Source of the DNA: an uncultured Planctomycetota bacterium
Lineage (GTDB): Bacteria; Planctomycetota; Phycisphaerae; UBA1845; UTPLA1
Direction: 5' to 3'
Assembly: GCA_900696465.1 (NCBI GenBank)
Contig: CAADGE010000029.1
Location: forward strand, 105,567-169,566
Length of the DNA stretch: 64,000 nucleotides
Part shown: positions 1 through 8,006 of the stretch, piece by piece
Layout of the letters: each line of letters opens with the position of its first letter
Position numbering within the stretch: the stretch's first letter is position 1
Position numbers and translations under genes: made by a program
Notes under the pieces: generated by a model
Told to the model about the DNA's origin: nothing
What the model saw: only the letters and a program-made list of their open reading frames with translations
Databases searched by the model: none

Positions 1-123
1 CCACAAAAAGAGGACCCATCCGGCAGTGGTGATTATATGGGAACCGGCGTGGCATGCCTTGCATCTGTCGATCGCCTCTTCTCTCGTGAGCGGTGATGAC
101 GATCGTCCGTTGGTGATCAGGAA

Positions 124-798
124 ATGACGAATCCTCCCGGAAAACCTGCTTCCATCCGGCCCGGTACAGAGGCCGTGGCAGAACACCACCGGCCTGCCAA
201 ACTAGGCCGTGTCCGAAGAATCCTTCGATGGGTGGAGCATTTGCTTGCCGCGGCGGCCTTCGTGGCGATCCTCCTGATCGCTACGCCGCTGACGAACTGG
301 CTGTTCGACGCGCTGGGCAGGACGGACCGACTTGGGAAGGCGGACTACATCGTCTGCCTCGGCGGCGACTCGGCCCGGGTGATCGAATCGGCGCGGTTGC
401 TCGCCGAAGGGTATGCGCCGCGTCTGATCGTCAGCAATTACGACCACTTTTCCGATTGGATGCGCGACCTGGCGATCGAGTGGGGCGCTGATCCGGCTCG
501 CATCCTTGTGGACCGTGCTTCTCGAAAGACTCGAGATCATCCGGGATCGATCGCAAGGAATCTTGGCGTGAATCCGGAGAGTGATCGGATCATTCTCGTT
601 ACCAGCTACACGCACCTTGGGCGAGCGCGGGCCTGCTTTGAGAAGGCGGGGTATCGGCACATTCTCTCGCGGGAGCCGCGGTGGGAGCGGGCGGCTCGCA
701 ACCGGGAGCGTGACTGGAAATGGCGATTTCGGAAGCTGCCGGACGTTCTCTATGAATATGCCGCCTGGGCGGAGTATCTCCTGCGCGGGGCCGTCTGA
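124..798 (+). CDS. DUF218 / YdcF-SanA-like membrane-anchored protein
   Basis: 224 residues. One hydrophobic helix (about residues 38-60) follows a basic N-terminus, so the rest is probably outside the membrane. The body matches the DUF218 (YdcF/SanA/ElyC) fold: ADYIVCLGGDSARVIESARL near residue 73, the strand RLIVSNYD, and RIILVTSYTHLGRARACFEK, where DUF218 proteins carry a T/S-x-x-x-H-x-x-R segment. Family members have been linked to cell-envelope and polysaccharide precursor metabolism, but the reaction is unknown. An AGGA sits just before the ATG. The next gene starts 45 bp downstream on the same strand and is CapK-like, which fits an envelope or polysaccharide role. The specific function is not resolved. 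Confidence 0.75.
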   Translation: MTNPPGKPASIRPGTEAVAEHHRPAKLGRVRRILRWVEHLLAAAAFVAILLIATPLTNWLFDALGRTDRLGKADYIVCLGGDSARVIESARLLAEGYAPRLIVSNYDHFSDWMRDLAIEWGADPARILVDRASRKTRDHPGSIARNLGVNPESDRIILVTSYTHLGRARACFEKAGYRHILSREPRWERAARNRERDWKWRFRKLPDVLYEYAAWAEYLLRGAV

Positions 799-843
799 GC
801 GGCCGCGCTCGCCTTGCGACCGTCGAACCGCCGATTTACATAA

Positions 844-2358
844 ATGACCCGCGCGCTGACATGGAGACTGCCTCGCGCCGATCTCGCGAAAGGCGAAGCA
901 ACGAGCGCAATGCGGCAGGGTCATTCACTTCCTCCCTTGACCGGCCGTCGTATCGCAGTCCGGGCATTGATCGGCCTCCACGAGGCGCTCCTGGGTCGGC
1001 GAACGCTCTCTCTCGCGCGGCAACTGGAGCAAACACAATGGTTGCCTGAGCGAGCGCTGCGCGCGATGCAGCTCGAGAAGCTGCGCGCATTGATCTCCCA
1101 TGCCTCGACACATTGTCCCTATTATCGAGCATTGTCACTGCCGATGGTGGATTGCTTCCGGACAGTGAACGATCTTCTCCATGTGCCGTTGCTGACGAGA
1201 GCCGAACTGCGACGAAATGCGGCCGAGATGCGCTGGGCACGAATGCCCGGTCGGTTCCTGACGGACCATACCCACGGAACGAGCGATGAGTCGTTCGCCT
1301 TTTACTGCGATCGTTCGCGACAGGCCTGGGACAAGGCCCTGCGTCTTCGCGGGCATCGATGGCACGGCTTTGAACCGGGCGACCGCGAACTGCACTTGTG
1401 GCCGATCGACCCGCCGCGAAACCGGTCGGCACGTCTGCGACAATGGCTGCGCCACCGGCGCGATGCGCTCGTCGCGGAGATGCAGATCGACAGTCTGCAG
1501 GTCACGAAAGAAGACGTTCGTGAGTTCTGGCGTCGCTGGGCTGAGTTTGCACCGACTCGGGTGACGGCGTATCCGTCCGCGCTGGCGGAGATGATTCTGG
1601 AAGGTCATCGCCTCGGATGCCAGATGGCTTCGACATCGGTTAGGCGTATTTTTCTGACCGGAGAAGTGACTTTCGACTGGCAGCGGCGACTGATCGAAGA
1701 CCTACTCCAGGCAGAGGTCACTGAGTCGTACGGCTTGCAGGAGGCCGGCGCGATCGCATTCTGCTGCGAGGCAGGTTCGTGGCACACCAGTGACGAAGCG
1801 TTCGTGGTCGAGATTCTGAGAGATGGTCATCCTGCCGCGTCAGGCGAATGGGGTGAACTGGTGGTGACCTGCCTCGAAAGCAGGGCCATGCCGCTCGTAC
1901 GATATTGCACAGGCGACATCGTTCGGGCACAACATCTCGGCGGCTGCGATTGCGGGCGCGGCCTGGCGAGGATTCCGCCGATCGTCGGCCGATCTTCGGA
2001 TTTCCTGGAATCCGCCGACGGCCGCTGGATTCCTCCGGCCGAAGTCGTTGCAACTCTGGGCGCCGTGCTGGATGATGGTGCATGGCAGTTGCGTCAGACC
2101 GACGAGGGTGATGTGACCCTCGACGTCATTGCTGATGGTCGGCATCATCGGGTTGCCCGGGAGCAGGCCCGGCTGCTTCTTCAGCGGCTGCTCGGCCGTG
2201 GCATGGCTTGTACGGTCCGGCCCGTGTCGGCGTTGCGGCGGACGAGTTTCGGCAAGCGCCGATACATTGAATCCTTACGCACCCGCCGGGGTCTGGCGCT
2301 GCCACGGGAAATCGACGACGGCTCAGAACGATGTCCGACCGCCCGCAACCCAACCTGA
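844..2358 (+). CDS. CapK/PaaK-like adenylate-forming enzyme
   Basis: 504 residues, typical of the phenylacetate-CoA ligase / CapK group. The N-terminus has the family's helical pattern (LRALISHASTHCPYYRAL). A P-loop-like segment TDHTHGTSDESF stands where relatives have SSGTTG, so that motif is weak. Later come VTAYPSALAEMI, RIFLTGEVT, the adenine/AMP segment ESYGLQEAG, WGELVVTCL, the ribose-binding Asp in VRYCTGDIV, and a C-terminal subdomain from about residue 385. CapK relatives occur in capsule and polysaccharide clusters, and the upstream DUF218 gene agrees with that. The substrate cannot be told. No ribosome site precedes 844, so the ATG at 910 is an alternative start. The 3' end overlaps the next gene by 28 bp. 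Confidence 0.8.
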   Translation: MTRALTWRLPRADLAKGEATSAMRQGHSLPPLTGRRIAVRALIGLHEALLGRRTLSLARQLEQTQWLPERALRAMQLEKLRALISHASTHCPYYRALSLPMVDCFRTVNDLLHVPLLTRAELRRNAAEMRWARMPGRFLTDHTHGTSDESFAFYCDRSRQAWDKALRLRGHRWHGFEPGDRELHLWPIDPPRNRSARLRQWLRHRRDALVAEMQIDSLQVTKEDVREFWRRWAEFAPTRVTAYPSALAEMILEGHRLGCQMASTSVRRIFLTGEVTFDWQRRLIEDLLQAEVTESYGLQEAGAIAFCCEAGSWHTSDEAFVVEILRDGHPAASGEWGELVVTCLESRAMPLVRYCTGDIVRAQHLGGCDCGRGLARIPPIVGRSSDFLESADGRWIPPAEVVATLGAVLDDGAWQLRQTDEGDVTLDVIADGRHHRVAREQARLLLQRLLGRGMACTVRPVSALRRTSFGKRRYIESLRTRRGLALPREIDDGSERCPTARNPT

Positions 2359-3218
2359 CACATCCGCCCGCCGCCACCCTGGGCGATCTTCCACCCGACG
2401 AACTGTGGAAGTACGGCAGCGAACTGGGTCTCGACCTGGATCGCGGCACACCGCGTGATGAACTGGTTCGCGTCATTCGCCAGCGGCAGGAGCTGCTGGT
2501 AGAGCTTGATCGTGACGCGCTCCTGGACATCGTCATCTGGGGGCGTAAGCCCGTACGCAAGTCGATCGGCAAGGAGCAGCTCGTCAAGGAGATTGCCCGA
2601 ATCGAGCAGACGAATTACCGCAGTCTGACTGCGCGGGGCCTGCTGGCACTGGCCCGATTACGCGGACTCTTGGTATCGGAATCCACGAACTCGGAAGAGC
2701 TGATCGACCGGCTTCGCAGGCAGGACGGTCTGTGGAAGCGGTTTGCCAGCCGCCGTCGTGCCGTTGTCGGTTCGCTGCTGAGCAAGCTGATCGAAGGGAA
2801 GCCGGATGCCGAGGACGATCGTGAGTATCGCTTTCTGCCGGATGATGCCTCGGGCGAGCCGCTTCGCCGATCGATCCGGGAGGAGGTCACGGAGCGCGGT
2901 CTGGTCGGCGGGATCGCCCAGCGCATCCGCGGCGCGGCGGACGATTACATCCGCGTGAAACTTGACGAGATCGAATTTCGCATCGACGAGAAGCTTGATC
3001 AGATCGATCGACGGCTTGCAGAGTGGCGAGATCGTGAAATCGCCAATCGGCTGAAGATTCTGCGCATCACGCTGATCTTCACGGTCCTTGTAGCCGTGCT
3101 CAGTTTAGGGTATAACTACGTGAAGCACCGGACGGTCAAGGACGAAACACCGGCGGCGGGGGAGGTGACGCCGTCGGGTGCGTCCTCGGCCGGTGACACG
3201 ATTTCACAGACTCCGTAA
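2331..3218 (+). CDS. SAP-like repeat protein with C-terminal membrane anchor
   Basis: 295 residues, no firm family. The first 130 residues look like three SAP/HeH-type helix-turn-helix units: LPPDELWKYGSELGLDLDRG with PRDELVRVIRQ; LVELDRDALLDIVIWG with GKEQLVKEIAR; and LTARGLLALARLRGL with NSEELIDRLRR. Such units usually bind nucleic acid or protein. A charged helical region follows (about 135-245), then one membrane helix (LKILRITLIFTVLVAVLSLG, about 246-265) and a short disordered tail. This is a tail-anchor layout with the repeats probably in the cytoplasm. It overlaps the CapK-like gene and is followed closely by the Clp N-domain gene, so the three are probably co-transcribed. Confidence 0.6.
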   Translation: MSDRPQPNLTHPPAATLGDLPPDELWKYGSELGLDLDRGTPRDELVRVIRQRQELLVELDRDALLDIVIWGRKPVRKSIGKEQLVKEIARIEQTNYRSLTARGLLALARLRGLLVSESTNSEELIDRLRRQDGLWKRFASRRRAVVGSLLSKLIEGKPDAEDDREYRFLPDDASGEPLRRSIREEVTERGLVGGIAQRIRGAADDYIRVKLDEIEFRIDEKLDQIDRRLAEWRDREIANRLKILRITLIFTVLVAVLSLGYNYVKHRTVKDETPAAGEVTPSGASSAGDTISQTP

Positions 3219-3255
3219 CGCAGAGCGGCAAAAGAAGAAGGTCCCGAGACCCGAC

Positions 3256-3735
3256 ATGTATGAGAAGCTGACGCAACGCATGGAGCAGATCATCAAACTT
3301 TCGCAGCAGATCGCGCGGGAGTTTGAGCAGGATTATGTCGGCACGGAGCACCTGCTGCTGGCCATTCTGCGCGAGGGCTCGGGCGTGGGGGCGGCCGTGC
3401 TGAACGAGGCGGGCGTCACCCTGGCCCGTACGAAAGAAATCATCGACCGTCACATCAAGAGCAGCATGGAAGATACGTGGGTCTTCGGTCGCCTGCCGGG
3501 CACGCCGCATTTTCGCAATGTGATGGCCACGGCGATCGAAGAGGCCCGCCAGTTTGAGAGCAAGGAAGTCTGCAGCGAGCATCTGCTGATGGCCCTGGCC
3601 CGGGAGACCGGCAGCGTCGCCCAGGTGACGCTGGAGGAGATGGGCATCCGCGCCGGGACGCTTCGTGCCCGCATCCAGAAGTATCTTGAAAGCGCCGCGG
3701 GCTCACCGAGCATCTCCGAGACGGGCGGGGCGTGA
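3256..3735 (+). CDS. Stand-alone Clp N-domain protein (ClpC/ClpA N-terminal-like)
   Basis: 159 residues. It consists almost only of the double Clp repeat of ClpA/ClpC N-domains: first copy MEQIIKLSQQIAREFEQ-DYVGTEHLLLAILREG, second copy FRNVMATAIEEARQFESKEV-CSEHLLMALARE. No AAA+ ATPase follows; the gene stops after a short tail. In ClpC this domain recognises substrates and adaptors, so a separate copy could act as an adaptor or compete with the ATPase. Such short proteins exist in bacteria, but their role is little defined. The ATG at 3256 fits the domain boundary; the frame runs back to 3178 inside the preceding gene, where the sequence is not domain-like. Confidence 0.85.
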   Translation: MYEKLTQRMEQIIKLSQQIAREFEQDYVGTEHLLLAILREGSGVGAAVLNEAGVTLARTKEIIDRHIKSSMEDTWVFGRLPGTPHFRNVMATAIEEARQFESKEVCSEHLLMALARETGSVAQVTLEEMGIRAGTLRARIQKYLESAAGSPSISETGGA

Positions 3736-3882
3736 AGAGGAATCGGCGCGAACCGAGATTGATCCGCGCCGATTCCGAGTTCACTCAATGCCACGTGTTC
3801 GAGCCTTGCTGCGTAGTCAATTCACAGTCTGCTTCGTTACCAGCATTCTCCACAGTCGCACATCACATAATGAAACGAGTCC

Positions 3883-4731
3883 TTATGAAGCAAGCGTAGT
3901 GCGTCTCCCTCGAACTGCGAGTATTGCACCTGTGACCAGCAGTAAGAGCAGGACAAAAATACCAAAATTCGAGGCGGCTGAGATCGGAGGTGGTAGGTTA
4001 AGTACTCCGATCGGATGAAGCTCATAGGATCCGCCATTCCCAACGATTCCCGGTGCGAGGCTAACTGCGATGCCGCCGGGAAACAGATCGTTTACCACGA
4101 TAGCAGGGATACCCTGATCGAACTTAACTCTGTCGTTAACGGAGTCATAGTATCCTACAACGTTCGCACCGCTTGGTCCCAGTTGAATGGTGTTGACACC
4201 AGTAGGGTCGCCACGGAAATTAACCGAGCCCGCTGTCAAATTAATCGAAGTAACGCGAACCGGTATCGCAGATGCGGGTCCGCTTTCTATAGTGAGATCG
4301 AATGTACCAACAAAATCACCAGCACCATCCAATACCTGGCTCTGTAGGACCATGCCATTGGAATCGATGTCACTGAAGTCAGCGATTTCAACATGATTTC
4401 CACTTTCATGGGCCAAAGTAAAAGTAATCACTGTGTTTTGCGCTAATGGAGCATTTGGCTGGCATCCCCAAGCTCCAATGCTCAAGCATCCTCCTCCACT
4501 ATTCACTGCCGGGCAAGCGTCACAAGCACCATTGCCGTTGGCGCCTCTGACGGATGTGCAGGTTCCTACCTTACCTGCTGGGCAAAGTGGAGGCGGGTCA
4601 GAACATTTCCAGAATCCACCTGGATCCCAGACGCTTGGGCAATAATTGGATGCGATAGCGCCCATGGGGGAGAGCAAGGGTAACATGATGACCAATAGTA
4701 CGGTGAATGATCGGGTCACATTGTTCGACAT
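3883..4731 (-). CDS. Secreted CTERM-tailed protein with Cys-rich N-terminal region
   Basis: 282 residues. A signal peptide (about 1-28, ending SPMGAIAS) leads into a Cys-rich stretch (residues 30-95, about eleven Cys) and then a beta-rich domain. The C-terminus has the layout of an IPTL-type sorting tail: a Ser-containing segment ISAASNFG, a hydrophobic helix FVLLLLLVTGAILAV, then RGRR. It lacks the Pro-Glu-Pro of PEP-CTERM, and its exact class is my inference. A clear AAGGAGA lies before the ATG. It is 70 bp downstream of the Lnt-like membrane protein on the same strand. Base composition is visibly more AT-rich than in neighbouring genes, which may mean acquisition by transfer. Function unknown; a surface or matrix protein is likely. 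Confidence 0.7.
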   Translation of the reverse strand: MSNNVTRSFTVLLVIMLPLLSPMGAIASNYCPSVWDPGGFWKCSDPPPLCPAGKVGTCTSVRGANGNGACDACPAVNSGGGCLSIGAWGCQPNAPLAQNTVITFTLAHESGNHVEIADFSDIDSNGMVLQSQVLDGAGDFVGTFDLTIESGPASAIPVRVTSINLTAGSVNFRGDPTGVNTIQLGPSGANVVGYYDSVNDRVKFDQGIPAIVVNDLFPGGIAVSLAPGIVGNGGSYELHPIGVLNLPPPISAASNFGIFVLLLLLVTGAILAVRGRRTTLAS

Positions 4732-4801
4732 AATGTAGCTTCTCCTTGAACGAAGTTTGTTTTGTTAGATTTCTTCGGCTCTAATCACATTGCATACATT
4801 T

Positions 4802-5494
4802 CTACGAATATACTGGCGGTGGTCGGGCAAAGAGGAGATTCTGTGGAAATAAGCCGAAGGTGGACTCTTGATTGTGAAGAGCAAGAATTAGACCGCTCGC
4901 AATCGGTCTTCGTGAGATATTCTCGAAGGATACACACAAGTGGCTGGCCAGAGAAACGAGGATCGCATTGGAGTATGCTACCGCAAATGCAATCAGAAGG
5001 AAGCCGAACAAGCCGCTACACGTAGCGACGAAACTGCTGCCTTGCAGGGCGGCGGCGAGTAAGCCGAGACCCAAGTTCAGCGGTAGCAAGGAGATTTCGA
5101 AGAACAGGTACGCAAGGGCTAAATAGAAGGGGCCGATACGATGTCGGTGATGCAGGAACGATGCAATAGCGGTAAGGCCGCTGGATGTGACAGTAATCCA
5201 GCATAGTGCCGGTATTGTGGCAGCAGTGCCAGTATCGATTGTATGTCGTAAGCAGTACCAGATGCACATTCCCCATAATGCGCCTGCAAATGCAGCAAGG
5301 TTCGGTTTGTAGCATCTAACGGCGGCAAAGAGCGGAATTAATCCAAGGAATCCAAGCCAACTGCTTAATTGGCGCGATTGTGTTAAACCGAGGAGCATGG
5401 CGCTGGCAAAGAGTCCGAGCAGCACAAACGTGTGTGTCAGTGCGCGCCTCTTGCATCTTGCACGGCCAGGTTTTGCACGGTGACTTCTTCCCAC
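4802..5494 (-). CDS. Lnt-like membrane protein lacking the nitrilase domain
   Basis: 230 residues, mostly membrane segments. The pattern follows the N-terminal membrane half of apolipoprotein N-acyltransferase: LGFLGLIPLFAAVRCYKP, then AAFAGALWGMCIWYC, an acidic residue in LAYLFFEISLLPLNLG, and CSGLFGFLLIAFAVAYSNAI, comparable to Lnt's ltGvyGlsf...vNa. The protein then ends, so the carbon-nitrogen hydrolase domain with the Glu-Lys-Cys triad is absent. I considered an exosortase, but no Asn-x-x-Arg segment follows the CSG at the usual distance. The start is a GTG with AGAGGA upstream. It probably shares a transcript with the CTERM gene 70 bp downstream. Function unknown. Confidence 0.55.
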   Translation of the reverse strand: MGRSHRAKPGRARCKRRALTHTFVLLGLFASAMLLGLTQSRQLSSWLGFLGLIPLFAAVRCYKPNLAAFAGALWGMCIWYCLRHTIDTGTAATIPALCWITVTSSGLTAIASFLHHRHRIGPFYLALAYLFFEISLLPLNLGLGLLAAALQGSSFVATCSGLFGFLLIAFAVAYSNAILVSLASHLCVSFENISRRPIASGLILALHNQESTFGLFPQNLLFARPPPVYS

Positions 5495-5937
5495 TCGGTC
5501 GATTTCCTCTCATTCGGGTCTTCGATGGATTGAGCGCGCGCATAAACGCCGTTTCTGCGATTTCGCTCGGGTCGCGTCCAACCCAAGATTAGCATTTCGA
5601 TACACCTTGTTCTGCCGCGCTAGAGTAGTGTGCTGCGCGGAGAAGTTATTGACAGTACGCTGAACTCCAATCGAGAAATTCAGCGGTAGAACTGGATCAA
5701 CTCAGAGGTCATTTCGTGGCGAACACTCGACTGGAATAAGTTGATCCTTTGTAAACGGAATCTTAACAATCCGTTGGCTCTGATTCAAGATATGAACGAG
5801 TGGAATTCAGAGTAATCGAAGGGATGTGTCGGCGTCACGAGGGCAACATGCGTTTGATGCAGCACTTGAGAAAACAGAACCTGCGCGTCCGTTGATGCAG
5901 TGTCAATACTGGGCGCGAATTAATCGCGCGAAGTGCC
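5495..5937. other. Intergenic gap without a recognised gene
   Basis: 443 bp of AT-richer DNA between the Lnt-like gene start and a small leftward ORF. No convincing gene was found. It contains the separated inverted repeat listed at 5694-5747. It probably also carries the promoter of the leftward Lnt-like gene, though no strong -35/-10 pair was visible. Confidence 0.5.
5694..5747. repeat. 9-bp inverted repeat, 36-bp spacing
   Basis: GGATCAACT at 5694-5702 is matched by its reverse complement AGTTGATCC at 5739-5747. It lies in the gap above the Lnt-like gene. It may be the base of an RNA hairpin or an operator pair; chance is possible at this length. Confidence 0.4.
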
Positions 5938-6096
5938 TCAGAGATTGCAGCCGAAGATGGACCCTAAGCTGAGCTGTTCGCGGAAGTAATAGTTTTCCAG
6001 GCCGAATGCTGCGAGGAATGAAGTAAATGCCGTGATCAGGTTTTCCATGATGTCGAAGACCGTGACAATCAGATCGCAGAAGATTCCCTGTGACAT
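5938..6096 (-). CDS. Small hydrophobic protein, 52 residues
   Basis: A 52-residue frame beginning MSQGIFCDLIVTVFDIMENL. The ATG at 6096 is preceded by GGGAGAG at good spacing, which is why it is preferred over the upstream ATG at 6222, whose extension is Arg/Ala-rich and looks non-coding. It has one amphipathic or hydrophobic helix (about 8-34) and an aromatic C-terminal part. No family recognised. The nearest same-strand gene is the Lnt-like protein 443 bp further on. It could be a small membrane peptide or a chance frame. Confidence 0.4.
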   Translation of the reverse strand: MSQGIFCDLIVTVFDIMENLITAFTSFLAAFGLENYYFREQLSLGSIFGCNL

Positions 6097-6464
6097 TTCA
6101 TCTCTCCCGGCGGCCGCGCTCGCAGCCCGTGCATTTTCCACTGTTCGTCGCGCAAGTCGCATCCCACGGTGAAGTTGTGGTCGGCACCGTACAGCGCGCC
6201 TGATCGACGCCATTATCTGCATCGGCGAATTCAGGGCTTTCGGCCAGTGGGCGACTCCATCGCCATTACGTCCCGTGATTCTTATTGCTTTAGTGGGCGA
6301 TAGTTAAGGGCGTTCGTCCGCATTTTCGATGAATTGCAAGCGTTCAGTTCGATTCTGCGTATAAGCTATTATTCAGCGGGCCCGGAACACGAAAGGGCTT
6401 GGTTAACAGCCGATGTTTTATGGAGCAGGAGGGCGGAGGCGGACTAACCGAAGAAGCGAAATTG

Positions 6465-6481
6465 CCGGGCCGGCGGCCCGG
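6465..6481. repeat. GC-rich hairpin in leader
   Basis: CCGGGCC-GGC-GGCCCGG is a perfect 7-bp stem with a 3-nt loop, 24 bp upstream of the ATG at 6506. It has no T-run, so it looks like a leader structure rather than a terminator. The remaining gap from 6097 to 6464 shows no gene. Confidence 0.45.
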
Positions 6482-6505
6482 TAGATGTCGGCATTGGAGA
6501 CTGCC

Positions 6506-7849
6506 ATGCAAACGGGAATCACAGCCAAGTTGAATCTGGTCGTCGTGCTCGTGTTGGCCAGCGTCCCATTGTTGAGCGCACAGGAAGCGGAATACCTCCG
6601 CCAGCAGATGGATTCGCAAGTCGGCGAGGTCAGCCAGTCGGCATCGGAACTGCTCGCGGAGCTGCTGAATCTTCCGAAGGATGTTCGCGATGCGGCGCTG
6701 GTGGCCGCGCAGTATCCAGACCTGGTCGTCCGCCTGCGCTATGCTGATCGTCAGGCGCCCGGCGTAGTCGGTGCCCTCACATTGAATCTTTCACCAGAAG
6801 TATCCGTCGCGGCCGCAGCGCTCGTGCAGCGGCCGGATGTGCTCGAACTGCTCTCCGGGCAGTTGATGGCCACGGCCATGATTGGAAAGATGTACGCACA
6901 GGATAAGGCGATGATCGAGGTTGCGGTGGATCGGCTGAGCGAGCGGGTGACCGAGATGCAGGCCGCAACGCGCGAGGCCTGGCAGGGGCGACTCGCCGCG
7001 CATCCGTTGGCTGCGGAGCAGCTGGTGCGTCTTGAAGGCCCTGCCCCTGTGACTCCTCCCGCGACGGAGGCGTCCGCTCAACCAAAGGTGGCTCGCCTAC
7101 CGTCGGTTGTCGTCGTGGCGCATGCTCTGGCACGTGCTGACGAATTCCCCGAACTGGCTTCGGCCATCGTCGAGCAATGGGAGCTTGAACGAAATCCGGA
7201 TGACTTTCGGCGAGCCGTTGATCTTTGGTATGCAAAAGGCCGGGATGTGCTGCCGGGAAACTTCGTCGGCGATTTCGACGCGCGGGCGCTGCTGCTGAGT
7301 GAGTATGCCCGCTTCGAGCGGGAGTTCAGCCAACACGACGCGGCGGAGGGCGGCGCCAACGAATCGTTCACGCGTATCGCTTACATGTTCGAGCATTCGC
7401 AGTCGTATCCACTGCTTACGGATGTTTACTATCAGAAGCAGGCCGCCATCGCAGCCGCTGCGCGACCGCGCGTTGCTGGCGCGCCGTACACTTCGGGAAG
7501 TGGCGGAAGCGGTGGTAGCACGCGATCCAGCGGTTCATCGAGATCGAGTTCGTCGTCGAGCTCCCGGACCACGTCGTCGCGCACGACCGGCAGAGGTCAG
7601 GATTCCACTGAAAGCGGCGTTGGCGGATTCGGCGGACGAGGCGGCCGCGGTGAGGGGGGCTTTGGCGGTCAGCAGGGCGGTTTTGGCGGCAGCCGAGGTT
7701 CAGGCGGAGGCAGCGGCTTCGGCGCGAGCAGCGGGTTTGGCGGAGGTGGTTCCAGCGGTTTCGGTTCCGGTGGCAGTTCCAGTCGATCGGGTTCGTCGAC
7801 AAACCGCATCTCAGGTTCGAGTACACGCAATCGCAATTCTAATAACTGA
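6506..7849 (+). CDS. Secreted protein with Gly/Ser/Arg-rich disordered C-terminus
   Basis: 447 residues. A signal peptide (about 1-26, ASVPLLSAQ) precedes a mainly helical domain (about 27-320) with repeated Ala/Leu-rich segments such as DVRDAALVAAQYPDLVVRL and SVAAAALVQRPDVLELL. The last 120 residues are almost only Gly, Ser and Arg with RGG and GFGG units, a low-complexity tail. The start at 6506 is chosen because a GGAG lies upstream and it opens directly into the signal peptide; the ATG at 6485 lacks a ribosome site. No family recognised. Planctomycete genomes carry similar Gly-rich secreted proteins of unknown use; a matrix or RNA-binding-like role would be speculation. Confidence 0.65.
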   Translation: MQTGITAKLNLVVVLVLASVPLLSAQEAEYLRQQMDSQVGEVSQSASELLAELLNLPKDVRDAALVAAQYPDLVVRLRYADRQAPGVVGALTLNLSPEVSVAAAALVQRPDVLELLSGQLMATAMIGKMYAQDKAMIEVAVDRLSERVTEMQAATREAWQGRLAAHPLAAEQLVRLEGPAPVTPPATEASAQPKVARLPSVVVVAHALARADEFPELASAIVEQWELERNPDDFRRAVDLWYAKGRDVLPGNFVGDFDARALLLSEYARFEREFSQHDAAEGGANESFTRIAYMFEHSQSYPLLTDVYYQKQAAIAAAARPRVAGAPYTSGSGGSGGSTRSSGSSRSSSSSSSRTTSSRTTGRGQDSTESGVGGFGGRGGRGEGGFGGQQGGFGGSRGSGGGSGFGASSGFGGGGSSGFGSGGSSSRSGSSTNRISGSSTRNRNSNN

Positions 7850-7927
7850 AGGATTGTCTTCCTGCCTTGTCACACACCGGAATGCACGTGAGGACGATGT
7901 AAGTTTCGCAGAGTGGTCTCGTCTCGT

Positions 7928-7965
7928 AAAAAAAGAAGACAGCCCCGAACGAAATCGCCGGGGCT
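7928..7965 (-). terminator. Intrinsic terminator of GAPDH gene
   Basis: AGCCCCG at 7941-7947 pairs with CGGGGCT at 7959-7965. On the minus strand the stem is followed within a few bases by a run of seven T (7928-7934). It lies 41 bp after the GAPDH stop codon. Confidence 0.8.
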
Positions 7966-8006
7966 GCCGCAATCGTCAGCGAGAGTGTATCGAAGTAATC
8001 GGCGGA

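Noticed and set aside
4802..5494. Exosortase/archaeosortase identity for the membrane protein
   Set aside because: A CSG is present, but the Arg and His segments do not follow at the family's spacing, and the Lnt-like pattern fits better.
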